Positions 38,328 to 47,006 of a stretch of 64,000 nt of DNA are shown here, piece by piece (the first letter of the stretch is position 1; the number at the start of each line of letters is the position of its first letter). The position numbers were made by a program, and so were the translations under genes. The stretch covers positions 124,001 to 188,000 of the forward strand of contig JAUQVX010000002.1 of the NCBI GenBank assembly GCA_039794565.1. Direction: 5' to 3'. Below the pieces are notes generated by a model, which had not been told where the DNA came from, searched no databases, and saw only the letters and a list, made by a program, of their open reading frames with translations. Source of the stretch: Gloeomargarita sp. SRBZ-1_bins_9. Lineage in GTDB: Bacteria; Cyanobacteriota; Cyanobacteriia; Gloeomargaritales; Gloeomargaritaceae.

Positions 38328-40466
38328 ATGGTGGTTATGAACATTACCCGACGGGAAGCTCTGTGGTTTTTAGCCGGTGGGATCGGTGCAGTGGTGTTGG
38401 GGTATCGGGGTGGTCAAGCAGTACCGCCGGCGCTCAAGTTTCGTCCGATTCGGGGGGTGATGCCGGTGCCCACAGACAACCTGACGCCGGCCCAGCAACG
38501 CCAGGCTTACGCCCGGGTGGTGGTTCAGGATGACCTGGTACTGCCGGAGGGCTATACCTACGAGGTGGTGGCGGCCTGGGGAGACCCGTTGGGGGATGGT
38601 CGCTTTGGCTATAACAATGACTACTTGTCGTTTGTGGCGGCGGGCCAAGACCGGGCCTATTTGACAGTAAATTTTGAGTACATCAGCGCCCGGACCTGGC
38701 TGGAGAGCTACCGGCAGGTAATCGGTCAGGAGCTGCCGATTGCCGAGGTAGAAAAGGCGCTGGCGGCCGGACCAGTGGATGTGACGCGCCTGGCGGCTGA
38801 CAGTCCCCTGCGCCGGGCCATTGAACAGATTACGGTGGCAGCAATGACGGATTTAGGGATTGGGGTGATGACTATCCGGCGGGAGGGCCAGCGCTGGGTC
38901 AAAAGCCCTAGTCCAGCGGACCGGCGGGTCACGGGTATTTCGGGTTGGCGGGATGGCCGCTATCTCCGGGCGACGGGACCGGCGACCCTGATTTTTGCCA
39001 AGACCCAGGGGCAGGGCTATCTGGATGGGCTGGGGGAGAAAATTATCGGCACGTTTGGCAATTGCGCGGGTGGCACGACGCCCTGGGGGACGGTACTCAG
39101 TTGCGAAGAGAATTTTCAGGACTTGGTGGCGGAACCGGTGTATCCCGACGGTACGTCTTTTGCCCCCGGTACGCGACCGTTTACCATTGCGGCAGACGGA
39201 GATTTGGCGGGCCACGGCAGCGCCCTGGGACTGGCGGGGAACAAATACGGCTGGGTGGTGGAGGTGGACCCGGCCAACCCCAGCGACTACGGCACCAAAC
39301 ATACCTGGCTGGGGCGGTTCCGGCATGAGGCGGTGGGGATTCGGGTGGTCCCGGGCAAACCCCTGGCCTTCTATTCGGGCTGCGACCGGCGGGGGGGACA
39401 CCTGTACAAGTTCGTCAGCCGGGAGGTAGTACGCGACCCCCGGGACAAGGCCAATTCCCGCCTGCTGACCGATGGCATGCTCTACGCGGCCAAATTTAAC
39501 CCTGATGGCACGGGGCGATGGATTCCCTTGACGCCGGAGACACCGGTGGACCCGGACCCCCCGGAAGTCCATGCCGGTGGTTTCATTAACTTGCCCCAGC
39601 GGCCAGAGGGGGGCTTTGCGCCCTTTACGACGACGGCCCAGGTGGAGCAGTACAAGCAGCGGTTTAAGACGCTGGGCGATCTCTACGTGGGTACGCGGGC
39701 GGAAAAGCAGGGGGCGATTTTGATTGATACCCACTATGCCGCCAGTGCCGCTGGGGCCACCTGCACAGCGCGACCGGAAGATACGGTGATTGCTCCCGAT
39801 GGAACGTTGTATATCGCTTTTACATCCGGGAGTCCCAGCTCGGTTGACGGGGGGCCAGATGAGCGGGTGTTCGTGGGGCCGGGTAACCAACGCTCCTACG
39901 AGCCAGGCTGGATCATGGCGCTGCGGGAAAAAGATGGGGAGCCGGCGGCGTTGACTTTTACCTGGGAGATGGTGGCTGTAGGGGGTGAACCGGCCCTGGG
40001 GGGGGCAGGCTTTTGCAACCCCGATAACCTGATGGTGGACCCGGTAGGGCATTTGTGGATGGTGACGGACATTGGCACGTCCCGCTTAAATAGTCCGGCC
40101 CACATTCCCGGCAGCGGACGCTATGGCAATAACTCCATGTGGTTTATCCCTACCCATGGTCCGCAGGCGGGACAGGCGTTTTTGTTCGGCATTGGGCCGA
40201 TGGAGTGTGAGTTGACGGGGCCGTGTCTGAGCGACGATGGCCGCACGCTGTTTTTGGCGGTACAGCATCCGGGGGAACGGCATGGTAGCCGCAGGGATGG
40301 GGCCCAGCGGGTGCTTCAGGTGCGCATGTGGGATACGGAGGGCAACCGGTTTATGCAGGAGCGGGTGGTGCCGTTGGGGTCGAACTGGCCGAGCAAAACG
40401 CCCAATGCGCCCCCCAAACCGGCGGTGGTGGCCATTCGCCGTCTAGACGGTCAACCCCTGGTCTAA
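38328..40466 (+). CDS. phoX: PhoX-type alkaline phosphatase
   Basis: Calcium/iron-dependent alkaline phosphatase-like protein (DUF839 family), 712 residues, which releases phosphate from organic esters outside the cytoplasm. The N-terminus has a twin-arginine motif (ITRREALWFLAGG), suggesting Tat export of a folded metalloprotein. Typical parts are FGNCAGGTTPWGTVLSCEEN, GWVVEVDP, FYSGCDRRGGHLYKFVS, and near the end DNLMVDPVGHLWMVTDIG and GPCLSDDGRTLFLAVQHPGE. ATGs at 38328 and 38337 are both possible. Confidence 0.88.
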   Translation: MVVMNITRREALWFLAGGIGAVVLGYRGGQAVPPALKFRPIRGVMPVPTDNLTPAQQRQAYARVVVQDDLVLPEGYTYEVVAAWGDPLGDGRFGYNNDYLSFVAAGQDRAYLTVNFEYISARTWLESYRQVIGQELPIAEVEKALAAGPVDVTRLAADSPLRRAIEQITVAAMTDLGIGVMTIRREGQRWVKSPSPADRRVTGISGWRDGRYLRATGPATLIFAKTQGQGYLDGLGEKIIGTFGNCAGGTTPWGTVLSCEENFQDLVAEPVYPDGTSFAPGTRPFTIAADGDLAGHGSALGLAGNKYGWVVEVDPANPSDYGTKHTWLGRFRHEAVGIRVVPGKPLAFYSGCDRRGGHLYKFVSREVVRDPRDKANSRLLTDGMLYAAKFNPDGTGRWIPLTPETPVDPDPPEVHAGGFINLPQRPEGGFAPFTTTAQVEQYKQRFKTLGDLYVGTRAEKQGAILIDTHYAASAAGATCTARPEDTVIAPDGTLYIAFTSGSPSSVDGGPDERVFVGPGNQRSYEPGWIMALREKDGEPAALTFTWEMVAVGGEPALGGAGFCNPDNLMVDPVGHLWMVTDIGTSRLNSPAHIPGSGRYGNNSMWFIPTHGPQAGQAFLFGIGPMECELTGPCLSDDGRTLFLAVQHPGERHGSRRDGAQRVLQVRMWDTEGNRFMQERVVPLGSNWPSKTPNAPPKPAVVAIRRLDGQPLV

Positions 40467-40489
40467 CCCGTTAGGATGGGTGTGAAGGG

Positions 40490-41014
40490 TTGGATGCTCT
40501 CACGGTGGTCCTAGAGCCGATTGCCATTCCCAGTCTGCTGCGTTTGCCCGAAAAGCGATTGACCCTGACGGTGCGGCAGAAGTTTATTGATTTGCCCCTG
40601 CTGACGCCAGTGCAAGGGGAGGTTGTGGTCACGCACCAGGGGACCTGTCTGCATGTCGAGGCCCAGGTGAATGCCATTGTCACGTTGACCTGTCGGCGGT
40701 GTCTTTGCCAGTTCAACCAGCGGTTGCCCCTGGCGGTGGAGGAAATCATCTGGCTGGATGCGGTTAAGAGTGACCCTAACGCCTGGCCTTTAGAGCAGGA
40801 GGTGCCCCTGACGGACCTGATGGAATACCTGCCGCCGGATGGGTGGTTTGACGCGGGACAGTGGCTGTATGAGCAAATCTCCCTGGCGCTGCCGACGAAC
40901 CCCCTGTGTCGCCCCGATTGCCAGGTGGATTGGCCGGGGGGCGAAATCGAGCAGGAGGGGGAAACGATTGACCCGCGCTGGGCGGCTTTGGCGGCGCTGA
41001 ATTGGCCGGAATAG
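40490..41014 (+). CDS. YceD/DUF177 family protein
   Basis: A 174-residue DUF177 protein, the family of E. coli YceD and plant homologues linked to 23S rRNA accumulation. Cysteine pairs are TCRRCLCQF and later NPLCRPDCQVDW, with the acidic middle LEQEVPLTDLMEY. The TTG start at 40490 gives the family N-terminus (MDAL...IPSLLRLPEK), so I keep it although it is a weak codon. It is three bases from ycf46. Confidence 0.82.
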   Translation: MDALTVVLEPIAIPSLLRLPEKRLTLTVRQKFIDLPLLTPVQGEVVVTHQGTCLHVEAQVNAIVTLTCRRCLCQFNQRLPLAVEEIIWLDAVKSDPNAWPLEQEVPLTDLMEYLPPDGWFDAGQWLYEQISLALPTNPLCRPDCQVDWPGGEIEQEGETIDPRWAALAALNWPE

Positions 41015-41017
41015 CCT

Positions 41018-42559
41018 ATGGATTTTGCCCAGGAGCTGGGGTTGCTGGTGCGGGCGCGCTATCCGTTTATTTATGTGCCCACCGCCGAGGAGGAGCGCTT
41101 GGAGCAGGTCATCCACCAGGTGGCGCGGGGGTTGGGCCAGTGGGGGGTCTATTGCTGGGATTTTGTGGAGGGCATCCAGGGGAATCCCAACGACCAGGGC
41201 TTTGCCCGGCGCAATCCCCTGCAGGCGTTGGAGTTTGTGGAAAAATTGCCCCCCCAGGCGCCGGCCCTGCTGGTCCTGCGGGACTTTAGCCGCTTTCTGG
41301 AAGACGTTGCCATTGCCCGCAAGTGCCGCAATCTCAACCGGGTGTTAAAAGCTCAACCCAAAAGTGTCATTTTTGTGGCGCCGGAGATGCGTTTGCCCCT
41401 GGAGCTGCAAGAGATTGTCACGGTCTTGCCCTTTGGGTTGCCGACGGCCCAGGAGCTACGTCAAGCACTGTTGGACATGGTGCAAGGCCTACCGGAACCG
41501 CCGCCGCCGGCGCTGCTGGAAGCGTTAGTGCGGGCCTGTCAAGGGTTGTCCCTGGAGCGGATGCAGCGGGTGATCGGTCGGGCTTTGGCCCAGCGGGGCA
41601 AACTCACGGAAGCGGATGTGGAGACCGTACTGCTGGAAAAACGGCAGATCATCCAACAGACGCAAATCCTGGAGTTTTGTACCCCGACAGTCACGTTGGC
41701 GGATGTAGGGGGGCTGGATAATCTGAAGCTCTGGTTGCAGCGGCGCCAACAGGCCTTTAGTCCGGCGGCACGGGAATACGGCCTGCCCTATCCCCGGGGT
41801 TTACTGCTGGCGGGGTTACAGGGCACCGGTAAATCCTTGACGGCTAAGGCGATTGCCCACCACTGGCAGTTGCCCCTGCTGCGGTTGGATGTGGGGCGCC
41901 TGTTCGCCGGCTTGGTGGGGGAATCGGAAAGTCGCACCCGGCAGATGATCCAAATTGCCGAAGCCCTGGCCCCCTGCGTGCTGTGGATTGATGAGATTGA
42001 TAAGGCCTTTAACACCGCCGACAGTCGCTCCGACGGGGGCACCACCAACCGGGTCTTTGGCACGATTCTGACGTGGCTGGCGGAAAAGGAATCCCCGGTG
42101 TTTGTGGTGGCGACGGCCAATCAAATCCAGTTGTTGCCACCAGAGCTGTTGCGTAAGGGCCGCTTTGACGAGATTTTCTTTGTCGGGTTGCCCACGTTGG
42201 AGGAGCGCCAGAGCATTCTCCAGGTGCATTTGTCGCGCCTGCGTCCCCACACCTGGTCCAGCTACGACATCAAGCGCCTAGCCTGGGAAACGCCGGATTT
42301 TTCCGGGGCGGAGCTGGAGCAGGCCATTATCGAAGCCATGCACACGGGCTTTAGCCAGGGCCGAGAATTCACCACCGACGATATATTGGAAGCAGCCAGC
42401 CAAATTGTTCCCCTGGCCCGCACCGCCCAAGAACAGGTGCAGTTACTGCAACAGTGGGCCAGCGCAGGGAAAATCCGGTCCGCTTCTCGCCACAGTACCC
42501 TTAGCCGCCGGTTAGAACAAGTGGAGGATGTAGATGACGATAGGGAGTCGCCGGCGTGA
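41018..42559 (+). CDS. ycf46: Ycf46-type AAA ATPase
   Basis: AAA ATPase of the Ycf46 family, known from red-algal plastids and cyanobacteria and linked to inorganic-carbon and electron-flow regulation. 513 residues. The N-terminal domain starts MDFAQELGLLVRARYPFIYV. The AAA core has Walker A LAGLQGTGKSLTAKAIA, Walker B CVLWIDEIDKAF, and the arginine-finger region LLRKGRFDEIFFV. It overlaps the SH3-domain gene by 26 bp. Confidence 0.9.
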   Translation: MDFAQELGLLVRARYPFIYVPTAEEERLEQVIHQVARGLGQWGVYCWDFVEGIQGNPNDQGFARRNPLQALEFVEKLPPQAPALLVLRDFSRFLEDVAIARKCRNLNRVLKAQPKSVIFVAPEMRLPLELQEIVTVLPFGLPTAQELRQALLDMVQGLPEPPPPALLEALVRACQGLSLERMQRVIGRALAQRGKLTEADVETVLLEKRQIIQQTQILEFCTPTVTLADVGGLDNLKLWLQRRQQAFSPAAREYGLPYPRGLLLAGLQGTGKSLTAKAIAHHWQLPLLRLDVGRLFAGLVGESESRTRQMIQIAEALAPCVLWIDEIDKAFNTADSRSDGGTTNRVFGTILTWLAEKESPVFVVATANQIQLLPPELLRKGRFDEIFFVGLPTLEERQSILQVHLSRLRPHTWSSYDIKRLAWETPDFSGAELEQAIIEAMHTGFSQGREFTTDDILEAASQIVPLARTAQEQVQLLQQWASAGKIRSASRHSTLSRRLEQVEDVDDDRESPA

Positions 42560-43343
42560 AGTCCCGTCCGTTGGGGCCTGGATGTGCGGTTTGGTCCTGG
42601 CCACTACCCTGCCCATGGCCGCCGGTTTTATGCTGGTGCGCTGGGGGTTGCGATACGGGTTTGCCCCACAGACGGTCTCCATTCAACCCAACCCGCCCCA
42701 GGGGGATAGGGTTTCCGCCGGACAATGGATGCGGGTTGTACAACCCCAAGGATTGTGGGTGCGGGCGCAACCGGAGGCCGATAGCCCCGTGGTGGCAACG
42801 GCAGCCCATCAACAGGTGGTGGAGCGCTTAGCCGTGAGTCCCGACCGGCAATGGGAACAGGTGCGCCTGCCAGACCAGCAAGTGATCGGGTGGGTGCGCG
42901 CCGGCAATTTACAACCCTTAATCCCCCCGCCCAACCTCTGGGTCACGGCCAGGGACGGTTTGATGCTGCGCCAGGACCCTAGCACCTCAGCGCCGGTGGT
43001 GACCGGTTTGGCCTATGGTCAGGAACTCCGCCTGCTGACCTATAACGCTGACCGAACCTGGGCGCAGGTGCAGGTGCCCGCCACCGGGACCGTTGGTTGG
43101 GTCAAGGCCGAGTACACCAATCCCACCCCTCCCACCGAACGGGAAGGCCGGCAAGTTCAAGTCCATGCGTCCACCGGTCTACTCCTGCGGGACAGCCCCG
43201 ACGGCACACCGCTGACAACCTTACCAAACCGGGAAATCCTCCTTGTGCTGGATGCTAGCGCCGATCAGCAATGGTTGAAGGTCCTGGTGGTGCGCACGCG
43301 ACAGAAAGGCTGGGTCAAGAGGGACTACACCCAACCGCTGTAG
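42534..43343 (+). CDS. Exported triple SH3b-domain protein
   Basis: A 269-residue protein with an N-terminal hydrophobic segment (about residues 14-36) and three bacterial SH3 domains (about 66-127, 132-195, 205-268). Each has the LWVRAQPEADSPVV / LMLRQDPSTSAPVV / LLLRDSPDGTPL pattern and a closing GWVRAGNL / GWVKAEYT / GWVKRDYT. Such domains bind cell-wall components, so it probably acts in the periplasm. Its start lies inside ycf46. Confidence 0.82.
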   Translation: MTIGSRRREVPSVGAWMCGLVLATTLPMAAGFMLVRWGLRYGFAPQTVSIQPNPPQGDRVSAGQWMRVVQPQGLWVRAQPEADSPVVATAAHQQVVERLAVSPDRQWEQVRLPDQQVIGWVRAGNLQPLIPPPNLWVTARDGLMLRQDPSTSAPVVTGLAYGQELRLLTYNADRTWAQVQVPATGTVGWVKAEYTNPTPPTEREGRQVQVHASTGLLLRDSPDGTPLTTLPNREILLVLDASADQQWLKVLVVRTRQKGWVKRDYTQPL

Positions 43344-43344
43344 C

Positions 43345-43548
43345 TCAGTTCCCCGCATCTAAGGTGTCTAACCAAGCAAACACCCGGTCTAACTCATCCA
43401 AACTGATCAACCCGTAGCGCCACAAAACGATGGGCAACGGCCCCTGACCGGAATCCTCCCGGCGTAAAGCCATCTCAATCGAGGCCGCCGATACCGCCAA
43501 CTCCTCCTGCAAAAAACGAATCAACCGCTCATCCCGTCCCGATAGCAT
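43345..43548 (-). CDS. DUF2949 family protein
   Basis: A 67-residue cyanobacterial protein. The family pattern is visible in LIRFLQEELAVSAASIEMALR and GPLPIVLWRYGLISLDELDRVFAWLD. Function unknown, probably a small helical regulator. It ends one base from the stop of the convergent SH3 gene. Confidence 0.75.
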   Translation of the reverse strand: MLSGRDERLIRFLQEELAVSAASIEMALRREDSGQGPLPIVLWRYGLISLDELDRVFAWLDTLDAGN

Positions 43549-43847
43549 CCCTCTTCCCCTGCCGCAGCGACCCAGTTCTGAGAACCTTAGCGCAAGACGC
43601 CCACAATCGTATCCACAGCTTAACGTAATTTTACAGAGGGATCAATAATTTTTGTAAAGATTATGAGAACAGCCCCTGTTGCTGGTTCAGCCGCGGGGTT
43701 AGGGTCAGTGCGCCGGCCAAGTTGCCGGAATGGCCTGGGATGGGGGTGTTGCCCCCGGGAGAATTACGCAGAGACGTTGGCCCTATTGTCCCCAGACAAC
43801 AGTAAATTTACGGATATAACTATAAAAATTTCTCATAAAACGTCCCC
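43549..43847. other. Gene-free interval with two GC hairpins
   Basis: About 300 bp with no convincing protein gene. It contains an AT-rich stretch (43620-43665), then a GC-rich segment with two perfect hairpins: CCGGC/GCCGG (43713-43728, 6-nt loop) and GGGGG/CCCCC (43742-43756, 5-nt loop). A second AT-rich stretch follows (43800-43845). A 62-codon open frame from 43663 crosses the hairpins and resembles no family. A small RNA is possible but unproven. Confidence 0.35.
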
Positions 43848-43853
43848 TTGACA
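43848..43853 (+). promoter_or_regulatory. -35-like box of the small-ORF unit
   Basis: A perfect TTGACA. The region 17-18 bp downstream is occupied by the palindrome at 43864-43876 and has only a poor -10 match, so the promoter is tentative. Confidence 0.35.
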
Positions 43854-43863
43854 TTACACAGAA

Positions 43864-43876
43864 GTAGAAATTCTAC
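43864..43876. promoter_or_regulatory. 13-bp palindrome, candidate operator
   Basis: GTAGAA, one central A, TTCTAC: a perfect inverted repeat placed where the -10 region of the TTGACA promoter would lie. It is consistent with a repressor site for the two small ORFs downstream. No known regulator consensus is recognised. Confidence 0.4.
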
Positions 43877-43921
43877 GGTGAATATACCTTAAGCCTTATT
43901 TCCGCTGAGGAGGGATATGGA

Positions 43922-43987
43922 ATGCAGGACCTCTGTGCTTTGGTTGAGGTCTTACCTGTTGGGAACCGTCTTCGAGCAAAGTTATGA
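43922..43987 (+). CDS. Very small ORF (21 aa), leader-like
   Basis: ATG at 43922, seven bases after a very strong ribosome site GAGGAGGG (43907-43914). The product starts MQDLCALVEVLPVGN and has 21 residues. Its stop overlaps the start of the next ORF as ATGA. An ATG at 43917 in another frame is too close to the ribosome site. Either a leader peptide for coupled translation or a micro-protein. Not recognised. Confidence 0.4.
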   Translation: MQDLCALVEVLPVGNRLRAKL

Positions 43988-44145
43988 CCCAGCCGCCGCC
44001 ATCGGTTAACCGGGAAGCTATTATTCAGCAAATTATCCAAATTTGTCAAGTTTTGCCATCGGAATCCCTGCTGGAGGTGCTCAATTTTGCTATCCATGAA
44101 CTGGCGCGGGTTTTGCAGGCCCAACAGGGGGAAACGGGTCGGTAA
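43984..44145 (+). CDS. Small helical protein (53 aa)
   Basis: ATG at 43984, coupled (ATGA) to the 21-codon ORF. The product is polar at both ends, with an amphipathic helical middle (REAIIQQIIQICQVLPSES and LLEVLNFAIHELARVLQAQ). The heptad-like hydrophobic spacing looks like a genuine folded or dimerising peptide. No family recognised; the size resembles small antitoxin-like or adaptor proteins, but that is only a guess. murF begins 32 bp downstream. Confidence 0.55.
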   Translation: MTQPPPSVNREAIIQQIIQICQVLPSESLLEVLNFAIHELARVLQAQQGETGR

Positions 44146-44177
44146 AATGCAAAAAAACTGGGCTTGGGGTGTAATGG

Positions 44178-45545
44178 GTGTTACGATTGGAACAACTGAT
44201 TTCTATTTTGGGAGCCACACCCAGCGGAATCCTGCGGGGGACGGTCCACCGTATTAGCACTGATAGCCGGCGGGTGCAACCGGGGGATGTGTTTGTGGCC
44301 CTGGTGGGGGAGCGTTTTGATGGGCATGATTTTGTGGCGGCGGCGTTGGCCCAGGGCGCTGTAGCGGCGATTATCCACCGGCGGGATTTACTGACCCCTG
44401 ATCAGCCCCTGCTGTGGGTGCCGGATACGTTACAGGCCTATCAAACCCTGGCGGCTTGGTGGCGACAGCGGTTTGCCATACCGGTGATTGCGGTGACGGG
44501 TTCGGCGGGCAAGACTACCACCAAGGAATTGATCGCGGCGGTGCTGTCCCAGTATGGTCGGGTGCTCAAAAGTGCGGCCAACGAAAATAACGACATCGGC
44601 GTGGCCAAGACTCTGTTGCAATTGCGACCGGATTACGATTATGCGGTGGTGGAAATGGGGATGCGGGGGCGGGGACAAATTGCCCGTTTGGCGCGCATGG
44701 CCCAGCCCCAGGTGGGTGTCATTACCACTGTGGGCACGGCGCACATCGGTCAGTTGGGGTCGCGGGAGGCCATTGCCCAGGCGAAATGTGAGTTGTTGGC
44801 GCACCTGCCCCCTCGGACGGGTACGGCGGTCTATTGGCGGGAAAATGCGCTGCTACACCAAACGGCCCAGGCAGTGTGGGACGGGGCGACCTATACCTAT
44901 GGGTTAACCCAGGGGGATTTGCAGGGGCGGGTCGAGGGCCATGAACTGGTCATTGGCGATTGGCGTTATCCGTTACCTTTGCCGGGGGAACACAATGCCT
45001 GTAATTTTCTGGCAGCGCTGGCGGTGGCCCAGGTATTGGGTTTGCCCTGGCGCACGTTGTCCCAGCCTTTGGCCGTGGATTTACCGACCGGTCGCAGTAC
45101 CTGGCAACCATTGGCGCCGGATATTCTCCTGCTGGATGAAAGCTACAACGCCAGCCCGGAAGCGGTGTGTGCGGCTCTGCAAACCCTGAAACAACAACCG
45201 GGGAGGCGTTATATCGCGGTGCTGGGGGCGATGCGGGAGTTGGGGGAGCAATCGGCGGCGCTGCATCGGGAGGTTGGGCAATGGGTGCGGGCGTTGGGTT
45301 ATGACTGCCTGATCCTGTTAGATGACCCGGAAGTAGCGCCTCTGGCAGAAGCGGCCCAGCCGGTTACCACTGAATCCTACGCCACGACCGACCAGATCAC
45401 GGCGCGATTGCTCAGTCTGCTGCAACCGGGGGACCGGGTGCTGGTCAAGGCCTCCCGCAGTGTGGGGCTAGACCGGGTGGTGCAGGCCCTGACCCAGCAT
45501 GACCAAGGCATCTCGCAGGGCCATCGTCAGGGCTTGGGTGGCTGA
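44178..45545 (+). CDS. murF: UDP-MurNAc-tripeptide-D-alanyl-D-alanine ligase
   Basis: ATP-dependent ligase adding D-Ala-D-Ala to the peptidoglycan precursor. 455 residues from a GTG at 44178. Motifs: STDSRRVQPGDVFVAL, the P-loop AVTGSAGKTTTKE, NENNDIGVAKTLL, VVEMGMRGRGQI, GEHNACNFLAALAVA and LDESYNASPEAV. An overlapping ATG at 44174 is in another frame. Its 3' end overlaps plsC by 78 bp, and the last residues (after QALTQHD) look like read-through tail. Confidence 0.95.
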   Translation: MLRLEQLISILGATPSGILRGTVHRISTDSRRVQPGDVFVALVGERFDGHDFVAAALAQGAVAAIIHRRDLLTPDQPLLWVPDTLQAYQTLAAWWRQRFAIPVIAVTGSAGKTTTKELIAAVLSQYGRVLKSAANENNDIGVAKTLLQLRPDYDYAVVEMGMRGRGQIARLARMAQPQVGVITTVGTAHIGQLGSREAIAQAKCELLAHLPPRTGTAVYWRENALLHQTAQAVWDGATYTYGLTQGDLQGRVEGHELVIGDWRYPLPLPGEHNACNFLAALAVAQVLGLPWRTLSQPLAVDLPTGRSTWQPLAPDILLLDESYNASPEAVCAALQTLKQQPGRRYIAVLGAMRELGEQSAALHREVGQWVRALGYDCLILLDDPEVAPLAEAAQPVTTESYATTDQITARLLSLLQPGDRVLVKASRSVGLDRVVQALTQHDQGISQGHRQGLGG

Positions 45546-46133
45546 ACGCAGGGCGCCGTTGGCCGGAGGTCGGACCCGTAAACCTGGGCCGATGCGAATC
45601 TTGACGTCGGTGCGCCAGGGTTGATAGGGATGGCTGTACCAGAGATAGACGGGCAGAAGGTGCAACACCAGGTCCGGGTTTTGTTGCACCGCTTGCAGGG
45701 CCAGATGGACAGGACCCGGTTTGAGGGGCAACAGGGTGCCGTCGCGGGAAATTTTCCCCTCAGGAAACATGACCAGACTCTCCCCTCGCCGCAGTAACTC
45801 GATAGCCGTTTGCAGGGCAGCCCGTTCTGGTTTTTCCCGTCGCACCGGAAACCCCCCCAACCGGCGAATCCACCAACCCTGGAAACCCCGTACCTCCTCC
45901 GCCGCCACCATGAAGTACAAATGCCGTCCCGAGGCTAGCCACCCGACCCCATAGGGCACCATCAGGGCATCCCAGCGGGAGCGGTGCGTGGGTGTCACCA
46001 GCAACGACCCGGTTTTGGGGATATGCTCTTGCCCGGTTACCTCAATCCGGCGGAAGTACAGGGAAAACAGGATTCGGCCCAGGTAGTAAGCTGCCCCCGT
46101 CAACCAGGGCGATAGACGCGGCAGGTTAGCCAT
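45468..46133 (-). CDS. plsC: 1-acyl-glycerol-3-phosphate acyltransferase
   Basis: Membrane acyltransferase for phospholipid and glycolipid synthesis, 221 residues. The catalytic HxxxxD box is THRSRWDALMVP. The acceptor-binding motif is VMFPEGKISRDG. There is an N-terminal hydrophobic segment around AAYYLGRILFSLYF. It is convergent with murF (78-bp overlap). Its start overlaps the remnant flavoprotein gene by eight bases. Confidence 0.9.
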   Translation of the reverse strand: MANLPRLSPWLTGAAYYLGRILFSLYFRRIEVTGQEHIPKTGSLLVTPTHRSRWDALMVPYGVGWLASGRHLYFMVAAEEVRGFQGWWIRRLGGFPVRREKPERAALQTAIELLRRGESLVMFPEGKISRDGTLLPLKPGPVHLALQAVQQNPDLVLHLLPVYLWYSHPYQPWRTDVKIRIGPGLRVRPPANGALRSATQALTMALRDALVMLGQGLHHPV

Positions 46134-47003
46134 CGCCTGTCCTCCCCAAGGCCCATCCGGCTACCCATCCCATCGTCCAAGGCGCCTGCAAATCCAATCC
46201 ACCCGTCAGGCCATCCCCATCCAAAACCTTACCTGCCAAGTACAGCCCCGGACACAGCCGACTCTGTAGTGTGCGACGGTCCCCTTCCCCCCAGGGCACC
46301 CCGCCATCGGTGACGAATTCCTCCTTACCGCCAGCACCCGGACCTGTCAGCAGCATAAGCAATTGTTGGAGGTCTGGCTGCGACAACTCCGCCCAACGTC
46401 GATATACCCCCCCCCCAATAGATGATGCCATAACTGCTGAGCCAAGGATTTACGCACCACCTGTTACCAGAGCGTTTCGCCGGTAGAGCGCCTCACACAG
46501 CCAATCGGCTAACCAGTTCACCTGCACCCGGTCCTGGAAGTGACACCTGGGCAGCGACTGCGCCAGCCAAGGGGATAGCCCGAGGACGACCAGTCCACAA
46601 CAGGTCCGGCAGCGGTTCAAGCACCTTGCCCTAATGGCTGGGTGATGGCATCCACCCCCCGGCCAGGCAACCACGAACTCCTCCCCTTGGCGCTACACCG
46701 TTTATACCGGGCCTCGGGTTTGCACCTGGACGCTGCCTGTTGGGCAAATGGCCTCGCTGTGGTCACTCGTGGGGAACACCCGCCCGTCCGCTACCGTTGT
46801 CAGGGTCACCCCTTCGGCCACAAACCAGGCCAGGACATCCCGGGGTTGGAAGCGTTGGCCCAGTGACTGCAAGGGCCCATCCCCCCAGGATAAGGTTGGC
46901 TGGGCACCAGGGGGTCCCAACCGTGATGGATGGCATGACAACGACCCCCACCTGAAGAAATAACGACCGCAATGCCCATGCCGCCGTCTAAGGCTAAGGT
47001 GCA
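46126..47003 (-). pseudogene. Decayed HI0933/YhiN-like flavoprotein gene
   Basis: Remnant of an NAD(P)/FAD-dependent oxidoreductase of the HI0933 family, spread over several frames. N- to C-terminal on the minus strand: VVISSGGGRCHAIHH (from about 46955), a frameshift, then RFQPRDVLAWFVAEGVTLTTVADGRVFPTSD, a stop, then QVNWLADWLCEALYRR (46450-46674), a stop, then RKSLAQQLWHHLL, a frame change at a run of ten G (46407-46416), and the intact C-terminus EEFVTDGGVPWGEGD...GLYLAGKVLDGDGLTGGLDLQ. The N-terminal GxGxxG nucleotide-binding part is missing. At least three frame breaks make it a pseudogene. Confidence 0.82.
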
Positions 47004-47006
47004 AGC

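Noticed and set aside
38853-40052. Minus-strand open frame of about 400 codons inside phoX
   Set aside because: Shadow of phoX; composition typical of antisense frames and no motif.
43663-43851. 62-codon open frame in the hairpin-rich gene-free interval
   Set aside because: No ribosome site, no conserved-looking pattern, and it runs through the hairpins.
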